Shown: positions 1 through 4,782 of the stretch, in pieces
How positions within the stretch are numbered: position 1 is the first letter of the stretch
Layout of the letters: each line of letters opens with the position of its first letter
Source of the DNA: Thermofilum sp.
GTDB taxonomy: Archaea > Thermoproteota > Thermoprotei > Thermofilales > Thermofilaceae
NCBI GenBank assembly: GCA_020832965.1
Contig: JAJHRM010000125.1
Location: 1 to 7,273 of the forward strand
Direction of reading: 5' to 3'
Length of the DNA: 7,273 bases
Position numbers and translations under genes: made by a program
Notes under the pieces: model-generated
Told to the model about the DNA's origin: nothing
The model's database searches: none
What the model saw: only the letters and a program-made list of their open reading frames with translations

Positions 1-91
1 GCGACGCCCATTCGAAATAACAGATAAGGGAATCGTCGTACACAACGATAAGGTAATAAGGCTTAGAGGGGAAATACTGAGCGGTGAGTGA
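1..91 (+). CDS. C-terminal end of a KaiC-like (RecA-superfamily) ATPase, partial at the left edge
   Basis: An open frame starting at base 2 runs to a TGA at 89-91 and gives 29 residues, beginning RRPFEITDKGIVV and ending in GEILSGE. The pattern RPFEIT-x-x-GIxV followed by a short charged tail is what I know from the last strand of archaeal KaiC/RadA-like single-domain ATPases. All nucleotide-binding motifs would lie upstream of the window, so the activity cannot be checked here. The neighbour supports the call: the next gene belongs to a regulator family defined by sitting beside KaiC homologues, and it starts inside this gene's stop codon (GTGA overlap). The likely role is ATP-dependent signalling or regulation in the cytoplasm. 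The frame and stop are seen directly; the family name is inferred from a short tail plus context. Confidence 0.6.
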   Translation, partial: RRPFEITDKGIVVHNDKVIRLRGEILSGE

Positions 92-525
92 AAGTGGAGG
101 TTCCTTTAAAACCTATAGGGAAGGAAGAGACCAGGAAACTGGAACTAGCATTAATCTTCGGCACGCTGATGAGGCAAGATGTTCTAGAGAAGATAAAGAA
201 CTCTGAAGACAAAATTACCTGGCTTGACTCGCTAGTCATAGCATCCGGTGCGCTAGCCAGGGAGAGGGCAGGAATCCCAGTGGCCAGGATTGCTGAGGAG
301 CTCGGCAGAACTGAGACCACTATAAGAAACCACCTAACCGGGAGAACGGAGGCGGGTAAAATAGTGAGAGAAACGTACGAGCTACTCGTAAGGAATAGTG
401 GCAGGCTAGAATTCCTGATGCCCAGCGGGGAGGAGATCGAGAAGCTAAGGCGGGAAAACGAGGAGCTCAGAAAGAAAATTGACAACATCAAACAAGCCCT
501 CCAGAGCATTCTCTACTCGCTTTAA
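88..525 (+). CDS. KaiC-associated HTH/coiled-coil regulator
   Basis: This is a cytoplasmic 145-residue protein, probably a DNA-binding or signalling regulator working with the KaiC-like ATPase upstream. Residues about 45-105 match the probable regulatory domain found next to KaiC homologues in archaea (TIGR03879, recognised from memory). Within it, residues 62-85 form a helix-turn-helix (GIPVARIAEELG, then a TETTIRNHLTG recognition helix), followed by the AGKIVRETYELL helix. Residues 114-142 are strongly heptad-patterned (EEIEKLRRENEELRKKI) and should form a coiled coil for dimerisation. There is no signal peptide or membrane segment. The GTG start at 88 shares bases with the upstream TGA at 89-91. 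No strong ribosome site precedes it, which fits translational coupling. The target is unknown. I am confident of the domain layout but less so of direct DNA binding. Confidence 0.78.
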   Translation: MKVEVPLKPIGKEETRKLELALIFGTLMRQDVLEKIKNSEDKITWLDSLVIASGALARERAGIPVARIAEELGRTETTIRNHLTGRTEAGKIVRETYELLVRNSGRLEFLMPSGEEIEKLRRENEELRKKIDNIKQALQSILYSL

Positions 526-605
526 ACATGTGGAAGCTGTATACAGGTGGCAACATGAAGAATACTAGGAACACAGCAGAAATCATATAAAAATTTATCA
601 CAGAT

Positions 606-617
606 CTTTTTCTTTCT
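606..617 (+). terminator. Pyrimidine-rich tract, probable terminator of the KaiC/HTH operon
   Basis: A T-rich run (CTTTTTCTTTCT) lies about 80 bases past the stop of the regulator, in the gap before the convergent glycogen synthase gene. Archaeal RNA polymerase commonly stops at such T-rich runs without a hairpin. No convincing stem precedes it. The run is seen; the role is inferred. Confidence 0.35.
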
Positions 618-630
618 GATCTCCAACCAA

Positions 631-649
631 TCAAAAAGATTATTAAAAG
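631..649 (-). terminator. T-rich tract, probable terminator of the glucan operon
   Basis: Read on the minus strand, this stretch is CTTTTAATAATCTTTTTGA, starting 22 bases after the glycogen synthase stop codon. It has two T runs and no clear hairpin, as in many archaeal intrinsic terminators. Together with the opposite-strand tract at 606-617 it separates two converging operons. Confidence 0.35.
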
Positions 650-670
650 CGTTAAGCGCGCAAGGGATGG

Positions 671-2332
671 CTACCCACTGGGAAACTGCGCTAAGAGTTC
701 AGTGTAAATGTTGGAGGCCGTGTTCGCAGAGACGCTCCAGCGAAAATACCTCTCTACTCTTTCAATGCAGTTTTTCCTTAGTATTTCGCCAGCGTCCGGG
801 TACTCCTCCAGTACTCTTAAGAGCTTCTCGCTCCCAATCTTTCTTGAATACCAGTCCAAGTCGCCAGTATTCGAAGCTTCCATGAAAGCCAGCAGGTCCC
901 TCAAGGCATCACTTAACTCGTAGGGGTCGCCGGGAGCAACTAGCAGACCGGTTCCCCTCTCTCCGTGCTCATTTACGTCAAGGACAATTTCCTTGAGACC
1001 GCCGGTACGCGAAGCAACCAGCGGGTTACCGGTCGCCATGGCTTCTAAAGCCATTATCCCGAAAGGCTCCCACCTCGAGGGCGCAAAGAAGATATCTGAG
1101 GCTAGGTGCGCTAATTTATAAATCGAGGGGGTTACCCCGAAAATCACGCGAACATTTTCTGGGTAACTTCTCTGAAGCTCTGAAAGCTGGTAAACATGTT
1201 CTTCTCCGCCCCAAACAGGTATTACTAGAAACACGAACTTCGCATTACCAATTTCCCTGAGCACGCGGGGCACAGCTTCGATCATCAAGTCGAAGCCCTT
1301 TTGCTTAGCCAGTCTACCCGTTGTTATGGCTAGGGGACCGTCTAGGAGGAAGGGCTCGGGTTTACCATCCTCGCGCAAAGGCGGCAGGAAAGCATCCTGG
1401 ACTACCCTCCTAATTCTCTCGTCAGGGATTACCGGCTCCTCCTTTCCAAGCCTAGCTATACCCTTCAGCAGAAAGTATCTCCGCAAGCAAACCCTTCTGT
1501 ACATGCATTCTTCGCCAAAAAACTCGATAATGCCTGGCTTATGATGCCTTAAGGCCTCCTCTTGAGCCGATACTAGGCTCCAGTCCGTAGCGTTATAGAT
1601 CACCCGGGACTTCTCAGAATAGCCGTGACCCAGGAATGGCAAGACTTCGTCACTTAGGTACGCCCGGCTGACAGTTACCAGTCTATCTGCCTCCATAGCT
1701 CCAACTTTTTCAGCAATAAAGTTCGCACGTGAGAGAACCTCCTTCAGTGAGGCTATCTCTCTTCTACCATCAATGCTGACTTCGTGTACCCAGCTCAGCG
1801 GGACTCCTATCTCTGAAAGTACCTCAGGCCTAACCTTTCTCCTAACCAGTAAGTGGATGTGGAAAACTGAGCGCCAGCTCTTGCCTGCAAGCGCGTGCTT
1901 CAACGCTACGAGTGAATAAACGCTGTGCCAGTCATGGAAGTGAATAATACTAGGGAAAGCCCCAGTGAGGCTGTCGGCTCGGGACAAGAACAACGCGAGG
2001 GAACGCGCAAACACCTTAACCTTACTCTCCATCACTTCCTCAGCGTAAACAGACGCATTGCTCAATACCGACCCGGAGAAGAGAAGAAACATCACGTTGC
2101 ACCAAGAGGCTGCTCCCACGTAGACATCCCCATAAGGCGTTGAGAGCTTATCGATTATCTCCTCGCCCCTGGAACCTGGGGAGGCATGAGACGGCAACGC
2201 GACGTAAGCTTTCCAGCCGAGATCTGCGAGCCCCCTCGCCAAGTTGCTTGGAACCTCAGCTAGACCCCCCACCTTTACGAAAGGGACAGCCTCAAACGTG
2301 ACCATCAGGACTGTCTTCTCACTTATTGCCAA
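671..2332 (-). CDS. glgA: Glycogen (starch) synthase, GT5 family
   Basis: Transfers glucose from a nucleotide sugar (ADP- or UDP-glucose; which one cannot be read from sequence) to the non-reducing end of an alpha-1,4-glucan, in the cytoplasm. The 553 residues show the GT-B two-lobe plan of GT5. The N-terminal KVGGLAEV (20-27) is the KxGGL sugar-nucleotide loop, and HFHDWHS lies at 131-137. In the C-terminal lobe are GRLAKQKG (339-346, with R340 and K345) and the E-x7-E motif E422-E430 in WEPFGIMALE, followed by SRTGGLKEIV. The TTG start is chosen because the next ATG (codon 10) would cut off the first strand (KTVLMVTFEA), an in-frame stop lies upstream, and GAGGTG sits 8 bases before the TTG. 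The gene overlaps the GH57 gene by 10 bases and is probably co-translated with it. It is longer than the roughly 440-480 residues usual in the family; much of the excess lies in a linker at about 255-330 containing C276 and C282. Confidence 0.92.
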   Translation of the reverse strand: MAISEKTVLMVTFEAVPFVKVGGLAEVPSNLARGLADLGWKAYVALPSHASPGSRGEEIIDKLSTPYGDVYVGAASWCNVMFLLFSGSVLSNASVYAEEVMESKVKVFARSLALFLSRADSLTGAFPSIIHFHDWHSVYSLVALKHALAGKSWRSVFHIHLLVRRKVRPEVLSEIGVPLSWVHEVSIDGRREIASLKEVLSRANFIAEKVGAMEADRLVTVSRAYLSDEVLPFLGHGYSEKSRVIYNATDWSLVSAQEEALRHHKPGIIEFFGEECMYRRVCLRRYFLLKGIARLGKEEPVIPDERIRRVVQDAFLPPLREDGKPEPFLLDGPLAITTGRLAKQKGFDLMIEAVPRVLREIGNAKFVFLVIPVWGGEEHVYQLSELQRSYPENVRVIFGVTPSIYKLAHLASDIFFAPSRWEPFGIMALEAMATGNPLVASRTGGLKEIVLDVNEHGERGTGLLVAPGDPYELSDALRDLLAFMEASNTGDLDWYSRKIGSEKLLRVLEEYPDAGEILRKNCIERVERYFRWSVSANTASNIYTELLAQFPSG

Positions 2333-4254
2333 CTGAGCAACACCTCTGTATCAAAGGTCTCTCCCGGATTCAGTGCTACAGAGTAGTTGAAGCTTATTCC
2401 GAGACCCTGGAGCTCGCTTCTTAAACCCTTCTCCGTCCTGAACCAGCTAAGTAGCGGAGCTACCCAAACCTCTGCATGCTTGGCGGAGGATACCGCGACG
2501 TACGACACGGATGTCTTTACCTCTACCTTCCTGGACCACGGGGATGAGAAGCTCTCCGTGGCTCTTCGGTCATGACGGTTGTCGACCGCGTATGACGGTT
2601 CCTCCATGCTCTCGTAGGAAAGTCTGGGCAGGAGGTGCATCTCCACCGAAAGCTTCGGCTCAACAAATCTTTTCTCAATATTCCTCCACCTGTACGTCAC
2701 CTTGAGGGTCTTTCCATCGCTGGAGAGTTCATAGATCTTCACAACGTGGATCCTTGCAGGGTTCCGCTTATCACTCCAGTCTCTACCCGTATAGGACAAG
2801 ACAACCCTGTTTTCACCCACCCCTTCAACAATGTATTCCCCTAAAGCAAAGTCACTCGTGTCAATGAAGGGCTTATTGCTAATCCAGTCAAGCACGCTAG
2901 CGTCTTTTCGCCAGATATGCTCCCTGAAAGCCACTCGCCTATACCAGTCAGGGATTACGCTTTCTTGGTCCTGAAGGTACGGCTCCGGGTAGCGGGACAT
3001 CGTAGATAGCAAGTTGTGTTCAGCCCCCGGTGCTTTCACATCCAGCTCAAACACTGAGCCGCCATCGCTTGGCTTTATGTAGACGTTTACATTTCTAGCC
3101 TCGAGAATGACCTCTTCTCGACCATCAAAGTCGAAGTCAAAGCTCCTGATATGCGAGGAGGATCCCAGATAGTAGCCAGCCTCCTCCTCGGCGATTCTCT
3201 CAGCGCGGATAAAGTGGCTGTAAATAGCTTGCCGGAGAACAGGAATGTAGACTCCGCCGAACAATCCGTGCCAATAGGCATCGTTGCACTGCCCAAGCAA
3301 GTACTCTTCCCAAGCACTGCTCGAAGCTCTTAGCGAGACGAGCTTCTCTCTAACGTAAAGCATCTTCTTATGCATGTTGTTCACCTCTCGATACTTCCTG
3401 ACAAAGTTCGGGAAGTACCCCCCGCTCCACTCCTGCATCTTGTCGTAACTGCCGGGAGCGAAGTACGCGAGGCCGCTAAAACCGTGTCTCCTCAGGTACT
3501 CCGTTGGGGTGACAAGCTCTATGCTTGGGTCGCTACGTAGCGAGGAGAAGAAGATCCTCAACCACTGCTCGGCAGCATGGGGATCCCACCACTCACCAAA
3601 CTTCTCGGCATCGCTCCCCCAAAGCACGTAAAGCAGGCCATTCTCGGAAGCATAGCTTCTCAGATAATCGAGCACCTCTGAATGCGGCTTCCATGGGAGA
3701 ATATACCTTATTGGGCCGTCAATGAATAACACCCCCACTGACTTGCCGCTGTACTCTGTTAAGAAAGCCCTGTGCACGTCATCCCTCCACAACCCCGACT
3801 TATACCCAACCTCGTCGTCCACAATTACGTACTTATAGCCAGCATCCCTCAAGAGAGGAGGCAACGTAGGGTCCCAAACTCTTTCAGGAATCCAAACCCC
3901 CTGTGGAGAAGCACCTAAAACCTTTTCCACGAGACTCCGCCCCATCTTCAACTGCTGCACTCTGTCCTCCCAAGGCAAAATAGTCAATATGCCCTCAGAG
4001 AACGTACCCCCCAGAACTTCAAACTTGCCGCCACTCAGTAGCTCCCTCAGCTCGCTCAAGTAGTCAGGGTAAAACTCCCCCCAGTAACGCAGCAGGGGAC
4101 CACTAAAGTGAAGAGTCAGCCTCAAGTCTCTATAATCCCTTAAAACCCTCAACAACAATTCGTACGAGTTATGCTGCACCCGTTCAAGCACAGACCTGTA
4201 CTGCCCCAGTGGCTGATGGAAATGCAGGACAAATATGAAGGAAGTTTTACGCAT
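2323..4254 (-). CDS. GH57 4-alpha-glucanotransferase / alpha-amylase-type enzyme
   Basis: A retaining alpha-1,4-glucan enzyme of family GH57, most like the Thermococcus 4-alpha-glucanotransferase group: it cleaves an alpha-1,4 bond and passes the chain to another glucan or to water. The start chosen gives 643 residues, close to the roughly 650 of that group. In this numbering HFHQPL has its second His at residue 13; GGTFSEG is at 82-88; WIPERVW (121-127) holds the likely nucleophile E124; SDAEKFGEW (214-222) holds the likely acid/base D215. Their 91-residue spacing equals that of E123 and D214 in the T. litoralis enzyme. QCNDAYWHGLFGGVY (322-336) marks the helical region, and DFDGREEV through GGSVFELD begins the C-terminal beta-sandwich. 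There is no signal peptide, so it is cytoplasmic. A TTG (4278) and an ATG (4275) lie further upstream in frame; the ATG at 4254 fits the box A position and homologue length better. It is the first gene of the glucan operon. Transferase and hydrolase activity cannot be separated by eye. Confidence 0.9.
   Translation of the reverse strand: MRKTSFIFVLHFHQPLGQYRSVLERVQHNSYELLLRVLRDYRDLRLTLHFSGPLLRYWGEFYPDYLSELRELLSGGKFEVLGGTFSEGILTILPWEDRVQQLKMGRSLVEKVLGASPQGVWIPERVWDPTLPPLLRDAGYKYVIVDDEVGYKSGLWRDDVHRAFLTEYSGKSVGVLFIDGPIRYILPWKPHSEVLDYLRSYASENGLLYVLWGSDAEKFGEWWDPHAAEQWLRIFFSSLRSDPSIELVTPTEYLRRHGFSGLAYFAPGSYDKMQEWSGGYFPNFVRKYREVNNMHKKMLYVREKLVSLRASSSAWEEYLLGQCNDAYWHGLFGGVYIPVLRQAIYSHFIRAERIAEEEAGYYLGSSSHIRSFDFDFDGREEVILEARNVNVYIKPSDGGSVFELDVKAPGAEHNLLSTMSRYPEPYLQDQESVIPDWYRRVAFREHIWRKDASVLDWISNKPFIDTSDFALGEYIVEGVGENRVVLSYTGRDWSDKRNPARIHVVKIYELSSDGKTLKVTYRWRNIEKRFVEPKLSVEMHLLPRLSYESMEEPSYAVDNRHDRRATESFSSPWSRKVEVKTSVSYVAVSSAKHAEVWVAPLLSWFRTEKGLRSELQGLGISFNYSVALNPGETFDTEVLLSWQ
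2341..2346 (-). promoter_or_regulatory. Ribosome binding site fixing the TTG start of glgA
   Basis: GAGGTG on the minus strand, 8 bases before the TTG at 2332-2330, lies within the last codons of the GH57 gene. It is the clearest Shine-Dalgarno-like site in the window. It supports a TTG start and internal initiation on a two-gene message. Confidence 0.65.
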
Positions 4255-4280
4255 ACGAGCATTTTTACTCCTCATCAAAA

Positions 4281-4290
4281 TTAAAATTTA
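4281..4290 (-). promoter_or_regulatory. Box A (TATA) promoter element of the GH57-glgA operon
   Basis: The minus strand reads TAAATTTTAA here. Its centre is about 26 bases before 4260, which predicts transcription starting some 5-6 bases upstream of the ATG at 4254. This spacing would give a near-leaderless message and place the TTG/ATG at 4278/4275 before the transcript start. A GAGGAG at 4272-4267 would also fall before that start, so it is probably not used. Confidence 0.45.
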
Positions 4291-4325
4291 CGTTTAGGAC
4301 TCAGAGCGCGTAGTGCCAACTTCAA

Positions 4326-4409
4326 TTACCCCACTTCCCGAATAGCCAGAGCGCTCCGCAGAAAGTCTTTAGCACGCACTAACATGACCGATCCTCTTCC
4401 AGCGCCCAT
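4326..4409 (-). other. Doubtful 27-codon ORF between tRNA-Ala and the GH57 gene
   Basis: An ATG at 4409 opens a short frame ending with TAA at 4328-4326. The peptide begins MGAGRGSVMLVRAKDF. The same frame stays open upstream through VASGFKVIIV and into the 3' end of the tRNA gene, so it could be a chance frame or the tail of a decayed gene. I do not recognise it, and there is no clear ribosome site. Otherwise the 205-base gap 4255-4459 holds only the GH57 promoter and nothing else I can identify. Confidence 0.12.
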
Positions 4410-4498
4410 GACAATAATAACCTTAAAGCCGCTGGCTACTATAGTTAGGCGGGAGAACCTGGTGGACCGGCCGGGATTCGAACCCGGGACCTCCGCCA

Positions 4499-4516
4499 CT
4501 TTGGGATCCTTATTCC
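4499..4516 (-). other. tRNA intron 2, canonical position 37/38 (18 bases)
   Basis: The outer helix is the anticodon stem CCGCC/GGCGG. The 4-bp central helix pairs TTGG (4522-4519) with CCAA (4504-4501). The bulges are CAG (4518-4516) and AGT (4500-4498), and a short GA/TC helix closes the intron loop. Cutting after the second base of each bulge leaves A37 joined to T38 and a normal 7-base anticodon loop. This is the standard archaeal intron position. Confidence 0.85.
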
Positions 4517-4528
4517 TGCCAAGGCGGC

Positions 4529-4544
4529 GTGAGGCAGCTTATGC
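4529..4544 (-). other. tRNA intron 1, non-canonical position 25/26 (16 bases)
   Basis: The flanks fold into a full bulge-helix-bulge. Exon GAGG (4550-4547) pairs with intron CCTC (4534-4531) as the 4-bp central helix. The two 3-base bulges are ATG (4546-4544) and ACG (4530-4528). An inner CA/TG helix closes a 5-base loop, and the outer helix pairs 4553-4551 with 4527-4525 (one G-U). Cutting after the second base of each bulge joins T25 to G26. Introns at this position are known in Thermoproteales tRNAs. Confidence 0.8.
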
Positions 4545-4593
4545 ATCCTCCCACTAGACGACCGGCCCTCCGGCTTTAAAAATAAAAAGGGAG

Positions 4594-4603
4594 ATTTTTA
4601 AAT
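4594..4603 (-). promoter_or_regulatory. Box A promoter element of the tRNA-Ala gene
   Basis: The minus strand reads ATTTAAAAAT here, covering -26 to -35 relative to tRNA base G1 (4568). It would start transcription a few bases before the mature 5' end. A second AT-rich block (4590-4573) is too close to the tRNA to serve as box A. Confidence 0.45.
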
Positions 4604-4746
4604 GTTTTGTGAAGGAGGAGGCTTTCCCGTAAGCTCGAGTGGCATACACGTGCTCAGAATAATTACTCCACAAAATAATTTTCACAGCATGCGGCTAAGC
4701 TCCTCAGTGCCAGGGATTAAAAGCTCTCAGGAACAACGTATCCGTG

Positions 4747-4758
4747 AAATTTATTTTT
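4747..4758 (+). promoter_or_regulatory. Box A promoter element of proS
   Basis: AAATTTATTTTT, centred about 26 bases before 4778-4779, predicts a transcript starting 2-6 bases before the ATG at 4783. No ribosome site precedes that ATG, which fits a leaderless message. The in-frame GTG at 4744 lies upstream of this element and should not be transcribed. The 214 bases between the tRNA and proS hold this element, the tRNA promoter, and nothing else I can identify with confidence. Confidence 0.5.
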
Positions 4759-4782
4759 GTCACACGTGTCTCTAAAACCTGT

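Larger units (their letters stand above)
4460..4568 (-). tRNA. tRNA-Ala (anticodon GGC) with two introns, CCA encoded
   Basis: On the minus strand the gene reads from G1 at 4568. The acceptor stem pairs GGGCCGG (4568-4562) with CCGGTCC (4470-4464) and contains G3-U70, the alanine identity pair, with discriminator A73 at 4463 and an encoded CCA at 4462-4460. The D stem is GTCT/GGAT (4559-4556, 4548-4545). The T arm is CCGGG-TTCGAAT-CCCGG (4487-4471). Removing 16 bases (4544-4529) and 18 bases (4516-4499) leaves a perfect anticodon stem CCGCC/GGCGG and the 7-base loop TTGGCAT, with anticodon GGC at 4520-4518. The variable loop is 5 bases (AGGTC). The mature tRNA is 72 bases plus CCA. Weak points are C9 and two G-U pairs in the D stem. 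The D arm resembles archaeal Gly/Pro tRNAs, so an automated call could differ; the anticodon and G3-U70 decide for Ala. Confidence 0.85.

Noticed and set aside
63..509. Minus-strand frame of 148 codons opposite the KaiC-associated regulator
   Set aside because: Its translation is Ser/Leu/Phe-rich low-complexity typical of an antisense shadow, while the plus strand has clear HTH and coiled-coil motifs and a coupled start.
526..670. A C/D box guide RNA or extra promoter in the convergent gap
   Set aside because: A CTGA and an AT-rich block are present, but there is no matching C box and no downstream plus-strand gene, so terminators explain the gap better.
4219..4254. A signal peptide at the GH57 N-terminus (SFIFVLHF)
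   Set aside because: The hydrophobic stretch is the first strand of the catalytic barrel leading straight into the HQP motif; it is short and has no cleavage site.
4460..4568. Reading the tRNA as Pro(TGG) or Gly from its D arm and acceptor stem
   Set aside because: A Pro reading needs a 7-base variable loop and ignores the symmetrical splice sites; the spliced loop gives GGC, and G3-U70 points to alanine.
4744..4782. The 13-codon N-terminal extension of proS from the GTG
   Set aside because: It spans the likely box A and transcript start and has no counterpart in the family N-terminus.
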